Shown: positions 34,125 to 44,624, counted from the stretch's first letter. The stretch: 64,000 nt of DNA from Dolomedes plantarius (GCA_907164885.2 OU015497.1:68269214-68333213), one strand, 5' to 3'. Notes: generated from the letters alone by a model not told the origin. Numbers and translations are program-made.

Positions 34125-34235
34125 ACAATTTCGCTTGCTGAGTGTATGCAACTCACAGCAAACGAATGGCGTAATGGAGTCAAAGATCTTTTAAACCTCG
34201 AAGTAGTATTTAACAGTGAAAGACACAAAGACAAG
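34125..34235 (+). CDS. Exon-like open block, unknown gene
   Basis: Open for ~37 codons (ISLAECMQLTANEWRNGVKD, then LLNLEVVFNSERHKDK) and ending at a consensus donor GTAAGT (34236). Its start lies at the inner edge of the left tandem array, with no clean acceptor. Peptide composition looks like real protein, but I do not recognise the family. It could be an exon of a gene carried by the element, or of the host gene it landed in. Confidence 0.3.
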
Positions 34236-35523
34236 GTAAGTTAATTTTATTTCACATTGGTTTTAATGAATGTTTCCTATAGGCATGCCAATTAGATGCG
34301 AGTCACTTTTATAAAACAATTTGTACAAAATTAATCATTATCACACCACTATATATTGATATAACTCGTATATTAATTTTTCAGAAATTTGGGAATAGGG
34401 ATCTAATTTATTAGGAATCGTTTATTAACTTTTTGAAATCGTTAATTAATTTATTTGCTTTCAGATTGAACAGTGAAAAACCGGTGGCGTTGGTGAGCCT
34501 TATCTAGAAAGAGAAATAGCCCTAAAGCCCCAAAATTGTAGGTAAAATGTCTTAGCAGTTTGAACCCCTTTGCAACAAAATTTTAATACTGCAATTGAAA
34601 AATAACTTTTTCATATATTTAATTTAATTCACTTTAATATTAACCTTAAACCGTTTATAATACTGTTTCGCACCGTGGAATTGAATTACTATAAAATAAA
34701 ATCGACTATTTTTATTTTGATAGAGATTTTACAAATAAATTTATTAGAAATCTCTTGATGATTTGTTCATCAACATTATCAGCCTGCCTTGATTACATTT
34801 AATAAAGATTTAAAGCTTGTCTCCAGGTCCTTTACAATAACTGGCGCATAACAGCCCATTAACTTTTAATTCGGATTCTTGCAACTATTTAAAGGTGGAT
34901 TATAATTTCAAAGCTGTATTATTAATTTAATAACAAATTTTTTAAATTGAAGTTTCTGCAACTATGTTTAAGCGACTTTTAACTAGAGATTATTTCTAAA
35001 CATCTGATAACCGAGTTAGCAGGCGTTAGACTATCCTTTCCTCATTTAATTCATAGTAATAATTAGTAATAATAATCGTAAATTTAAAGGTAGTACGATT
35101 GTATTTTCAGTTCTATATCTTACAGGATCAAGGAGAAAAAATTACCCAGACAGCTTCTTGCTGTTATAATAAAAAAAAATAATATTTATATTTTATATTG
35201 ATATTTTTTGAAACATAGAGTGCGTTTTAGATTCAATACATTTTTTAGTTTTTCTGGTGGTGTAATCTTAAAATAACACTACCCACATAAATTTAAACTG
35301 CCCATTGAAAAAGAAATCGTAAATTTCCAATAGATGTTCAGATGAGATGAAAAATGTTGTTTGCACTTGGTAGTACAAAATGCGCAGTTTAGTTCATCCT
35401 TTTATTTACAGCTGTGGAGGGATGAGAGGTATAAATTCCAAACTATTTGGCGACCATTTATGACCCAAGGCGAATTTCCAGATCAGTGTTCTTGTTGTAC
35501 TTATGACGTGAAAGTGGTAAAAG
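34236..35523. other. Intron-like AT-rich DNA
   Basis: No feature beyond the donor at its start and a possible acceptor TTTACAG at about 35404-35410. Confidence 0.35.
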
Positions 35524-35805
35524 ATGAAGCGTGCTGGTAGAAAGAGTAAAGTTTGTCCCGAAGTGCTATTGGAACTGATTTCAGAAAGAAAATCGCGATT
35601 ATTCGTAAAAGATGTTTTAGTTGCGTCCACTGATATTGTTTTCAATTAAATCAGAGAAAAAAATGGTGGAATTTGACTTCAAAAGCGGTTTATTTGTTTA
35701 TTAAGAAAAACAAACTAGCTAGACAAAAGTTGCAAGAATGGGGATTGTTGAAAGAGACTGAAAAGTGTGATGACGTTGAGAATCCTCGTCTATCGCCTGT
35801 ATCAG
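35524..35805 (+). pseudogene. Exon-like fragment of an unknown protein, one frame break
   Basis: From ATG 35524: RAGRKSKVCPEVLLELISER, then KSRLFVKDVLVASTDIVFN and TAA at about 35647. In a shifted frame the sequence continues NLTSKAVYLFIKKNKLARQ, KLQEWGLLKETEKCDDVEN and reaches a donor GTAAG at 35806. The second half has the look of a helical domain (S-x-x-A-L-Y-x-x-x-K-x-N-R) I have seen in arthropod repeat-associated proteins but cannot name. Together with 34125-34235 it suggests a spliced gene in the core, now broken. Confidence 0.3.
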
Positions 35806-36332
35806 GTAAGCTCTTTTATATCTTATAGTAGAAATATTATTAATTTTTTAAAATAGTTTTATTATTTATAACCCATTACTGTTTTTTTATTCTTTCGGAA
35901 ATTTGTCTTAATTTGTTAACGTACGACTGTTCTCTTCTAAATATACGATAGCCAAAACTTTATTATACGTAGCTCGCAAATTGTTTTATAATGCTTATTT
36001 TCTCGAGTCTGCAAATTCGTTCCTCGATCGCTCTCGGTTTATCGAGAAAAAAAATCTCAAAACCTGAAAATTGCATTAATGGAGTAAACGAGAACAGATT
36101 GACTTGAAATGTGAAACACATATATTTAGCGCATCAAATATTTGCTGTTATGTGTTTGACGCTGAAGAGATATTTCAGTAAGTTGTTGATTTACTAAAAC
36201 TCCTCACCCGCAGGATATATATTGGTAAGTGTTTTATAATGTTCAGTATTTCCGTATGCTAAGACAGAAAATCCTTTATTGTTGTTTCTACTGGAAACTA
36301 ATTGGTGAATATATGTTAATTATTTCATTTAC
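35806..36332. other. No recognised feature
   Basis: AT-rich, intron-like sequence after the GTAAG donor. Confidence 0.35.
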
Positions 36333-36360
36333 ATACAGAGCCACAGCTGTGGCTCTGTAT
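36333..36360. repeat. Perfect 28-bp palindrome
   Basis: ATACAGAGCCACAG immediately followed by its reverse complement, no spacer. Confidence 0.9.
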
Positions 36361-36406
36361 AATAAGGCCCTTATATTTTTTTAATTTGAGAATTCATCAT
36401 ATAGGG

Positions 36407-36717
36407 CAGTGGTCCCCAACCCCCGGACCGGTAAAGGTCAGTGGATCAAATAGTACCGGGCCGCCCAAGGAAATTAAATTATTTCCATTTAATTTACTGT
36501 GGTGTATTTCTCTCGGGTTAGTGCGACTTTGTCGGGTTTGTGCTAATTTATACCTTTGTAACAAAAGAAATCTTGTAACTATTTTAAATTAGTTTATTGT
36601 TTATTAAACATTACAAGATTATGAATTAAAATTGCAGTCATAGCCCCCGTCAGCGGGCCGCGGTAAAATTGTCAAACGTTGAACGGTCCGCGGCGATTAA
36701 AAGGTTGGGGATCACTG
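36407..36717. mobile_element. hAT MITE (311 bp) with 8-bp TSD
   Basis: The ends CAGTGGTCCCCAACC and GGTTGGGGATCACTG are inverted repeats, and ATATAGGG duplicates the target on both sides (36399-36406 and 36718-36725). GGGCCGC/GCGGACC-type subterminal motifs flank the inside. The CAGTGGTxCCCAACC end is typical of hAT. No coding capacity. Confidence 0.95.
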
Positions 36718-36725
36718 ATATAGGG

Positions 36726-37103
36726 TATTTCATTTTAAAGTGCATAATATGAATGCGCACAATAGGCGCATTTACTTGTTTATGCATTTACTTCCGTTTT
36801 CGAAATGGAATCCCAACACATTCCATCGCAGTGCGACTCTATGTCTGCTGAGTTTTTTAAAATTTTGTTCTGTTTATTGCGGTTAACTTCAGATTTTCTC
36901 TTTTGATGAATCATTTGCGAAAAATGGCATTAGTTTTTTCTTTGAAACATTGAAATTGGAAAAGAGTAAAAATACGATACTGCAATCATCAGAAATTAAG
37001 ATATAATAAACATAGTCTGAACTTTTTGCAATTTTATATGGTTTTAATTTTGTTACATATGTCGCCGGAGTCAGAATGAATTCTACACTACTCTTTGATG
37101 GGG
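36726..37103. other. No recognised feature
   Basis: AT-rich remainder of the core up to the inner edge of the right array. Confidence 0.35.
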
Positions 37104-38130
37104 CTTGTCGCTGGCCCGGAAGAATCGAACACGCTATAACTCGCGATCCTGATGGATATTAATTCTAATATTTGGGTATTAATTAGTACTAATTAGGTAC
37201 TAATTTTTATGAAAGTTTCATCTCGAAATTCCAAAGCGTCTGGCTCGGAATCCACATGATTGTCGCTGGCCCTGAAGAATCAAATACGCTGATCCTGATG
37301 GGTACTAATTCTAATATTTTGGTACTAATTGGTACTAATTGAGTACAAAGTTTTGTGAAAGTTTCAACTCGAAATTCCAAAAGTGCCGGGCCAGCGACAT
37401 GGTAGCCCGCAGAATCGGACACGCTATAACTCGTGATCCTGATGGGTACTAATTCTAATATATTTGTACTAATTAGTACTAATTAGGTACTAATTTGTGT
37501 GAAAGTTTCAACTCGAAATTCCAAAGCGTCTGGCTCGGAAGCGACATGATTGTCGCTGGCCCTGAAGAATCAAATACGCTATAACTCGTGATCCTGATGG
37601 GTACTAATTCTAATATTTTTGTACTAATTGGTACTAATTAGGTACTAATTTTTGTGAAAGTTTCAACAAGAAATTCCAAAAGTGCCGGGCTACCATGTTG
37701 CTGGCCCGGCAGAATCGGACACGCTATAACTCGTGATCCTGATGGGTACTAATTCTAATATATTTGTACTAATTAGTACTAATTAGGTACTAATTTGTGT
37801 GAAAGTTTCAACTCGAAATTCCAAAGCGTCTGGCTCGGAAGCGACATGATTGTCGCTGGCCCTGAAGAATCAAATACGCTATAACTCGTGATCCTGATGG
37901 GTACTAATTCTAATATTTTTGTACTAATTGGTACTAATTAGGTACTAATTTTTGTGAAAGTTTCATCAAGAAATTCCAAAAGTGCCGGGCTACCATGTTG
38001 CTGGCCCGGCAGAATCGGACACGCTATAACTCGCGATCCTGATGGGTACTAATTAGTACTAATTAGGTACTAATTTTTGTGAAAGTTTCAACTCGAAATT
38101 CCAAAAGTGCCGGGCCAGCGACATGGACCT
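37104..38130 (-). repeat. Right tandem array, inverted, with 300-bp dimer
   Basis: The same ~145-bp repeat in opposite orientation, about 7 copies. The two unit flavours alternate, and 37561-37860 and 37861-38020 match almost perfectly at a 300-bp offset, i.e. a higher-order dimer amplified recently. The right arm is more uniform than the left. Confidence 0.93.
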
Positions 38131-39519
38131 AGAATAATTGCATATGGTGGACATCAACAGAGAGAGTGACAGGAGACGATGACACTTAGCGACGACAGCA
38201 GGAAAACCCAGAACTTTGCACGTAGACAGTTGAGAGATGTCTTCCTTTCAGACATATATGCAAATAGACGTATCCATTTGTTCCAACTGTCTAATACGGT
38301 AATTAATAACCATTTCCTTTTTTTCATTTATCTCTTTCCTGAAGCACAATGTATTGCATTCTGTAAAGAATTTACATAGAACGTATTTTCTTCATACTGG
38401 TGTTTACGTCCTATTCAAAATTTATTCTCTTTCTTCTCATACTCACAAGAGCATATCAATAAATTTTCATTTCAATAGAAAGTGTATATTTGCAAAAAAT
38501 TCATTTCCGCAGATATTTAGAAGAAAGTCATTGAGTGTGAAAACAGGTAACCTATATGTGATACACAAAGAAAAAAACAGATACTCAAATTTCATTTCCA
38601 CATCTTTATTTTCAAGAGAAAACAACTTCATAAAACAAAAGACGAATGTAAAGTAATTAATTAAGATTTTTTTTACGAAAATACCATTTTGTTTCCTCAT
38701 AAAGTTTCTACCTTTCTTTTTTAAACGTCGTAAATCATTCATTTGTTAAACATTTGCTCTGCAGGAATTTTACTATATTTTTCTTTGAGTTTCACTTTGT
38801 CTCGCCATTCCTTTATTTTTCTCGTTTTATTTTGATGAAATACGTTTCCCAACTGATAGGATCTTTATTAATATTGAAGAAGAAAATCCTCTTGAAAAAG
38901 TATTCTTAGAATAACGAAACATAGTGACTCCAAACACGCAACATTACAAATTTGTAGATAAAGCAATTTTTTTCGATGAAAACTATATTTGTATTAGGTT
39001 GCTTCTGAAAAGTAAATATTTTGAAATTTCGAGTAAAAGAAGAAACTACATTTCTTTGGAAATATTCAGAAGAAAGCTGAAAATACATTTTTGAAATGTT
39101 AAAGTACATCTTTCATTTATTGATTTATATTATTTTTAATTCTACCTTGTAATAAACAAATAAGTAATTTTTTATGTGAGAAAAGAAGGAAGCAGAGGTT
39201 TATACTGCAATCGTTAATGCTTGGCAAAATCTGTCGCAATTCCGAAAGGATTTTAGAAAAAAGAAAACTGCGAGAAAGAATTCAGACATCTGTGGCATAA
39301 ATACTTCTCAGAATACATTAAAATAAAATTCTTAAAGGGAATCTGCTTTAGTGACTGACAGTGTGTTAAATTTTAAGAAATTTTGGAAAACATTTTAACA
39401 TGAAATTATTACATTAGGAATTTTATATAATATCATTACATTAGGAAATATTATTACATTAGTAAATTTATATAGTAACAGTCAATTATTTTTTAATAAT
39501 ACATGTCGTATATGAACAT
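38131..39519. other. No recognised feature
   Basis: AT-rich DNA. Short open frames at 38179-38379 and 38354-38742 overlap on both strands and match nothing known. Confidence 0.35.
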
Positions 39520-39525
39520 ACATAC

Positions 39526-39558
<33 letters not shown>

Positions 39559-39560
39559 CA
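39520..39560. repeat. (TA)n microsatellite
   Basis: TATATACA-type simple repeat. Confidence 0.85.
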
Positions 39561-39856
39561 ATAAATAGTACTTTATATATATCACTGACAAACCACTATA
39601 CTTTATAAGGAATTGCCCAATAGAACCTACACCACTCAAGAAGAGAAGGTAATGCCAGGGCACAAGCTGGTGACAGGCTCAGTCTGTTATTATGTAAGAA
39701 TGCTAATAGTCTATGAATGGGAAACCTCTTGAGTTTTCAAGAGAGAAAACGCGATAAAATGCAAATTATGTGTAATGATGAGGGCCAATTGCAAATCCTG
39801 GTGAACTAGGCATTTCATAATAGAATGGATAAATGAATTTTTTGGACGCAGTGAAA

Positions 39857-39857
<1 letters not shown>
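39561..39857. other. No recognised feature
   Basis: Mixed composition; nothing identified. Confidence 0.3.

Positions 39858-39937
<80 letters not shown>
39858..39937. repeat. (TA)n microsatellite
   Basis: About 40 TA units followed by TGTGTGCGTGCGTG. Confidence 0.95.
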
Positions 39938-39940
<3 letters not shown>

Positions 39941-40249
39941 TGTGTGCGTGCGTGTATAGAAAGGAGAATTGCCTGTGATGGCTCTCTTATCAATGAACAA
40001 TGTTCCTGATTACACTCTGGGCTTGAAGGACAACTTGCATGAGAGTTAAATTTCATAACAGTGAAGTTCTTGCCCCCTTATATACAACTCCTCTGCTCCA
40101 GCCTATGAACCAGTAGGTCATCTCAAAATTAAAAGATATTGTATACCAAAGCCCTCTTCCAGAGGTTCTTTCAGGGACTTCGGGTACTGATCGGACACTT
40201 TGAGATTTCTGGAAGAACCACTTCAATATCGTCAACTGTGTCACACTGA

Positions 40250-40690
40250 TTCATAAGGACTAGCATGCAATGTATTGCAAAACGATGAAATCTGCCAGGA
40301 GGAAAATGTGGCCAGAAGCTGTAACTTCGAAAAAATGAAGACTTTCAGTCTGTACCTAGCACAGTAGTAGATGACATTGTCCCTAGGTCTGGAGGTCAGA
40401 GATGAATATATCGAAGAGTCAGTGGAGGAGAACATAGAAGATCTTTTAACTGAGGAGCTGCAGGAGCTTCAGAGTAAGCAGCAACATATATCGGTTGAAG
40501 AATATTCTTCAGGTCAGGAGTAGGGATGGACGGAAGCCCCTACATCATTGATATCAGAAATGTGCTCTAAATGGGTAGATTTACAAAGGTTTGTTTAAAA
40601 GTATCACCCTGACAAAGCTCTAGAAACCCAAAATGTGGCTTCATTTGGAAATGTATTTGAAAGTTTTTTTGTTTGTGAGAAACCCCTATT
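40250..40690 (+). pseudogene. Tigger/pogo-like transposase C-terminus, decayed
   Basis: Readable pieces: KMWPEAVTSKK at ~40303; STVVDD at ~40358; LGLEVRDEYIEESVEENIED then LLTEELQELQSKQQ (40386-40490), an acidic stretch with a stop at 40520; then CSKWVDLQRF and KYHPDKA. The order WPxxV...VVDDIVxLGxxLGLEV...VEELVEEHxxELTTEELQEL...KxHPxK is that of the acidic tail of DDE_1 Tigger/jerky transposases. Several stops and frame changes. No catalytic core present. Confidence 0.6.
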
Positions 40691-40829
40691 ATGTCTCGTA
40701 TAAGATAGAGAAACGTCTACCAGCACATATTGGAATTCGATAGCGACAGGATCGTGGTCTATAGAGAGCGCGTTTTATCGTTCCGCGATATTGCTACTCG
40801 TATTGGTCAGAATCCAACGACTGACAAGC
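40691..40829 (+). pseudogene. Tc1-like transposase N-terminus, split by BEL B
   Basis: Frame: VYQHILEFDSDRIVVYRERV, then LSFRDIATRIGQNPTT. It corresponds to the first helix-turn-helix of Tc1-type transposases (FDRGRIVxYRExGLSxRxIAxRxGRNxTT). It stops at the BEL B insertion and continues after it (52838). Only about 65 residues survive in total. Confidence 0.7.
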
Positions 40830-40830
40830 T

Positions 40831-40942
40831 TGTTGGGAACGAGATTGCATCTAATACTTTTAGTTGCCCAGTTTGGCAACACCTGTTTTTAAATAGAGTT
40901 TTGAGTATATAAAGTAAGATCGATGAGTTTTACGCTATATAA
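40831..40942 (+). repeat. 5' LTR of BEL B
   Basis: About 112 bp, beginning TGTTGGGAACGAG. Ends just before TGGTGCCGAATACTT, the likely primer-binding site at 40943. Differs at several positions from the 3' copy. Confidence 0.75.
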
Positions 40943-41042
40943 TGGTGCCGAATACTTAATTTTGAACTTTTACGCTCCTGTTACTACGAACCAGAAGTAA
41001 GTGAAATCAGAAGTACGCTTATTGTTTTCATACTTGTGTAAC

Positions 41043-42246
41043 ATGTCCAAGGATAACGAAGTAGAAAATATGACGTTCCTTAAACGGAAACGTAAAACCG
41101 TTAGAGGTAACATTACGCGATTTGTTACACAATTGACTGCTATTAATAGTGACTCTTCACATGAAAACGTAGAATATATTTGTGATCGTTTGACTGATTG
41201 TTTGAATGAAATTAAGATACTGGATAATGATATTCACATTTTGCTTTCCGACGATGATTATGAATCAGATATAGTACAATGCGAGGAATATACGGACAGC
41301 GCTAAGCTTGCTATTTTTAAAGCACAAAAAAAAAAAAATACAACGTACAGATTTGGGAACTAGTTCTACTTCTGTTTCCACCATGTCTTCGACTGAGAAT
41401 ACTCCGCCAGTGTCCCATTCTCATACTGTAAACATGCTCTCCATCAAGCTTGGACCTTTTAGAGGAGAAGTGGAACATTGGCAAAGTTTTTGGGAACAAT
41501 TCAAATCGTCCATAGATGATAACCCAAATCTTTCCGTCATCGAAAAACACGTATTTTTAAGAGGATATTTGGAAGATGAACCGAGAAGATTAGTTGATTG
41601 AATAAGCATTACAGCTGACACCTATGATACTACTAAATGTCTTCTACATAACAGATATGGGGATAGAGATAGAATAATTCTGGCGGAATTAGATTTTTTA
41701 GAAAATATTCCACCAATACGTAATCAACACCCACAGACCTGAATGAAGTGTTTATTGAATGTAACAGAAGACTGGAAGCTTTGAGAGCTTTTAGGAGAGA
41801 ACATAAAGGCTTAAGGTCGAGTTCTCGGCAAAATTCTCGGCAAAAATCTCGCCCTTTTGCCCTTTCTGTGAAACCGCCAGACATTGGCCTCAACAATACA
41901 ACTCTGTGACGGACATAAACGCACGCATACAGAAATTGAAGGCTACTAACAGATGTTTCCTGTGCACTAACCGTGGTCACACCCAAAATGACTGTAATCG
42001 TACAGACAAATACAGATGTTCCAAATGCAAGAAAAACATCATGTTTCATATGCAAAGCGTCATTTAATGGTCAGTTAGCAATTACATCTACAAACAAAAT
42101 CGATATACTTTCCGCTAATTATGTCCATTTGCAAACTGCACGAGTTTTCATAACTGGTCCAACTGGGATTACAAAGCTGACACGTTGTCTTTTTTGGACG
42201 CTGGAAGTCAATCTAGTTTCATCCATTCCGATCTTGTGGACACTTT
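41043..42246 (+). pseudogene. gag: BEL B gag remnant and start of protease
   Basis: From ATG 41043: FLKRKRKTVRGNITRFVTQL and a DUF1759-type segment (LGPFRGEVEHWQSFWEQFKS at ~41450, then FLRGYLEDEPRRLVD and a stop at 41599). A frame change lies at a 13-A run (41326-41338). Zinc-knuckle traces occur near 41960-42060. The protease begins FLDAGSQSSFIHSDLVDTLG at ~42196 and is cut by the MITE. The gene is broken by at least three stops and several shifts. Confidence 0.75.
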
Positions 42247-42275
42247 GGGCCTGTTCAGATAGGTGTCCGTTGCGT

Positions 42276-42343
42276 AGCGTTAAGGAAAAGATAACAGATA
42301 GCGTTAAGGAAAAGATAACAGATAGCGTTAAGGAAAAGATAAC
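42276..42343 (+). repeat. 24-bp tandem repeat, 2.8 copies
   Basis: AGCGTTAAGGAAAAGATAAC plus AGAT, at 42276, 42300 and 42324 (last copy 20 bp). The repeated motif is itself the inner end of the MITE's inverted repeat. Confidence 0.95.
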
Positions 42344-42367
42344 TTCCGTCTCAACGTTGAGACGGAA
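42344..42367. repeat. Perfect 24-bp palindrome
   Basis: TTCCGTCTCAAC followed directly by its reverse complement, adjoining the tandem repeat in the MITE. Confidence 0.92.
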
Positions 42368-42492
42368 ATAAACCAATCATAGGTGTTAAAAATTTCATTG
42401 CTAACCGTTTGGAGGCATATGAATTGTTTATTTTCGTTTCAACGTCATCTTTTCCTTAACGCAACGCAACGGACTCCTATGTGAACATGCCC

Positions 42493-43374
42493 TAAAAAAC
42501 TCCAAACCATCGCCATCCGACCTCTGGAAATTCAAGCGTTTGAGTCTCCAGTTACTTTTAGCCAAACGAGAAGACACGTGCAATTTGAGTTATCAAGCAT
42601 CTGGGACAAATCTAAAGTCAAAGTTATTGCATTCGAAAGCTCCAACAAGTATGCGTCACACCCACCTCCACCAAATGACGTTTCACGCTTTGCGAAGAAC
42701 AAGCGACTGAAGCTTGCTAATCCAGATGATACATTGTCGATCTTACCAATTGAGATTTTAATCGGTGCAGATTTCTACTGAAATGTCATGAATTCTGAAG
42801 CTCCAGTCAAGCTCTCGGATTGTCTGGCCTTGGTCACGTCAAATTTTTGGGTGGATACGTAATGGACCTCGATCACACGCAACATTTTCCTTCAGTCTTA
42901 CAGTTCATAATATATTAATGTGGATACTTCAACTCAGGAATTAGACGATGTGGTAGGAAAATTCTGGAACATAGAAAGCATTGGCATACAACCAATGAAA
43001 GAGAAAATAAGCACTCACAACTCTGAACTCTTGACAAACTTTCATCAGTCTTTTGAGATTAGTGATGGTAGACGAGTTTTAAAATTACCATGGAAACCAG
43101 AAGTTCAACTTTCATCGAGCAATTATGAAGTCGCAATTCAACGTTTTAATTCTTTGACAAGAAAACTATATGCAAATACAGATTTAAAACAAAAATATGC
43201 AGAGCACATGCAAGATTACATTGCTAAAAACAAGTTGAAGTCGTCTTAGATAAAGCGCATAATGAAGAATGTTTATTTTTCTTGCCCCTTCACGCAGTAA
43301 AGAAAGTCACAAATAAAGAAACCAAGTGGCGTATAGCTTTTGATGTATCTTCCCATTCTCCATGTTACCCATCT
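42493..43374 (+). pseudogene. pol: BEL B protease end and RT lead-in
   Basis: Frame 42578-42781 ends LPIEILIGADFY then stop (DUF1758-type ILIGADxYW). 42920-43249 reads LDDVVGKFWNIESIGIQ, then GRRVLKLPWKPEVQLSSSNY and TRKLYANTDLKQKYAEHMQD. Further pieces lead into the conserved FDxSSHS region at ~43340. Stops and shifts at 42779, 43247 and 43310 break it. Confidence 0.75.
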
Positions 43375-43378
43375 TTAA

Positions 43379-43611
43379 CCCTTTCAGGGGCAACAACCTC
43401 CCCCGTTTTCACTCTGCAGATTTATTTCCCAATTTTTTTAGCCTAAAGAATCTTGAAATTTTTTTCAATGAAAGGTTTGAATTTTTATTTACTTCTTTAA
43501 ACTGATAACAGATGGCAGTTTTACTGGTCATTTCACTGGAATACATTGAATGCAAGTGGCAAAAGTCTAGGCTTAGGTGTTTGTACAGTGCGAACAATGC
43601 CCCTCAAAGGT
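43379..43611. mobile_element. TTAA MITE (piggyBac-type) inside BEL B RT
   Basis: Flanked by TTAA (43375-43378 and 43612-43615). The ends CCCTTTCAGGGGC and GCCCCTCAAAGG are inverted repeats. 233 bp, no coding capacity. It interrupts the RT between the FDxSSHS and LNDALEFGPNLLPD motifs, which would otherwise be adjacent. Confidence 0.85.
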
Positions 43612-43615
43612 TTAA

Positions 43616-44331
43616 ACGACGCTCTTGAATTTGGACCAAATCTCCTTCCTGATATCTTAGCCACATTATTGAGATTCCGCCTATCCGATATTCCAGTTAC
43701 TAGCGACGAACGCCAAGCATTTCTACAGCTGATACTAGGAGACGAAGATAGAGACGCAACACTATTCCGTTGGTACAAAACATCGTATACTCCTGATGGA
43801 AAACTCTGCTTAGAAGATGAAATTGTAACGTACCGATTCAAGCGTCTTCCCTTTGGACTCGTTTCAAGTCCATTTTTATTACCAGCTACTCTTCGTGAAT
43901 TGGCTACAATGTACAAGCAAACATATCCTTCTGCAACTAAACACATTGAGAACACATACATGGAGGATTTTGTAATGGGAACATCTACAGATACTGACGC
44001 TATAATTCTATATCAAGAAATGAAGCAACTTACATCACATATCAGCCTACCATTAACCAAATGGACTACAAATTCTAAGATTTTGCAAGATGTGTGGAAA
44101 CAAGAAAACGTCCCGTTTAAGGATATTACGCAGGTGTTAGGTGTTAAATGGGATACTGACAGTAACGTTTTTCAAATTGATGGGCAGGAAAAGATTGTAC
44201 AAGCATCTGAAGAACCAGTAACAAAGCGTTTGCTACTGAAGTTGATGTCAAAGTTTTACGATCCTCTTGGCCTATTCGCTACAGTTACAGTAGTTGCGAA
44301 GATTCTATTCCAAGATACGTGGCTTAGTGGG
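43616..44331 (+). pseudogene. pol: BEL B reverse transcriptase core, catalytic motif damaged
   Basis: An open frame of about 240 residues: LNDALEFGPNLLPDILATLL, VTSDERQAFLQLILGDEDRD, FKRLPFGLVSSPFLLPATL, YMEDFVMGT and VLGVKWDTDSNVF, ending KFYDPLGLFATVTVV. The A motif lacks the usual TADI, and the YVDD box reads YMED (43957-43968) with the first aspartate changed to glutamate. The frame is then cut by BEL C. Open for so long despite losing its active site, so the decay is fairly recent or by chance. Confidence 0.85.
44327..44331. repeat. Target-site duplication of BEL C (GTGGG), left
   Basis: GTGGG precedes the 5' LTR of C and follows its 3' LTR (50574-50578). Confidence 0.9.
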
Positions 44332-44624
44332 TGTTCCGACTAGAACTATTTGAACTCTCCTTCGGAATCATGTCACGTGTGATGCGAAGCTGTTCAGCGC
44401 GCATGCGCTAGTCATGTAGCTTTTTCTTTCTCTTTTTATGTGTGGCAGATTAGATCTAGATTTAGATGAGATAACATGCGCTTTAACCTTTTATTAAATT
44501 TTTTCTCAAATTTTTGCATAGATTTCTTTTTACTGTATTCTTATTGATTTAGATTATAGATAAACTGACAGATTTAGAAAGGGATTTAGATTGACTTTTA
44601 GAAATCTACCACTGAAGCCATTCA
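44332..44624 (+). repeat. 5' LTR of BEL C
   Basis: 293 bp. A TGGTGCTATACGGCCGCG primer-site candidate begins at 44628, sharing TGGTGC with element B. Confidence 0.92.

Larger units (their letters stand above)
33074..38130. mobile_element. Foldback-like unit: inverted tandem-repeat arms around a 3-kb core
   Basis: The outer left edge AGGTCCATGTCGCTGGCC at 33074 is the exact inverse of the outer right edge GGCCAGCGACATGGACCT ending at 38130. Each arm is about 1.05 kb and consists of ~7 copies of a ~145-bp repeat, forward on the left and inverted on the right. AGAAT occurs just outside both ends (33068-33072 with one extra base, and 38131-38135), a possible target duplication. Arms built of tandem subrepeats are the defining feature of Drosophila Foldback-type elements. 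An inverted duplication of a satellite block is the alternative. The core contains exon-like fragments and a later hAT MITE. Confidence 0.6.
42247..42492. mobile_element. hAT-like MITE inside BEL B protease
   Basis: 246 bp. GGGCCTGTTCAGATAGGTGT at the left pairs with ACTCCTATGTGAACATGCCC at the right, continuing through GTCCGTTGCGT and GTTAAGGAAAAGAT. Removing it restores continuity of the protease region by alignment to the flanking frames. The interior carries a 24-bp unit repeated about three times and a perfect palindrome. TSD not clear, so superfamily is tentative. Confidence 0.8.

Noticed and set aside
33390..34194. Short open frames inside the tandem array
   Set aside because: They repeat with the satellite unit and carry unit-specific stops; not genes.
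41633..42055. 140-residue minus-strand frame
   Set aside because: Antisense of the BEL B gag; no motif, and the plus strand aligns to BEL gag.
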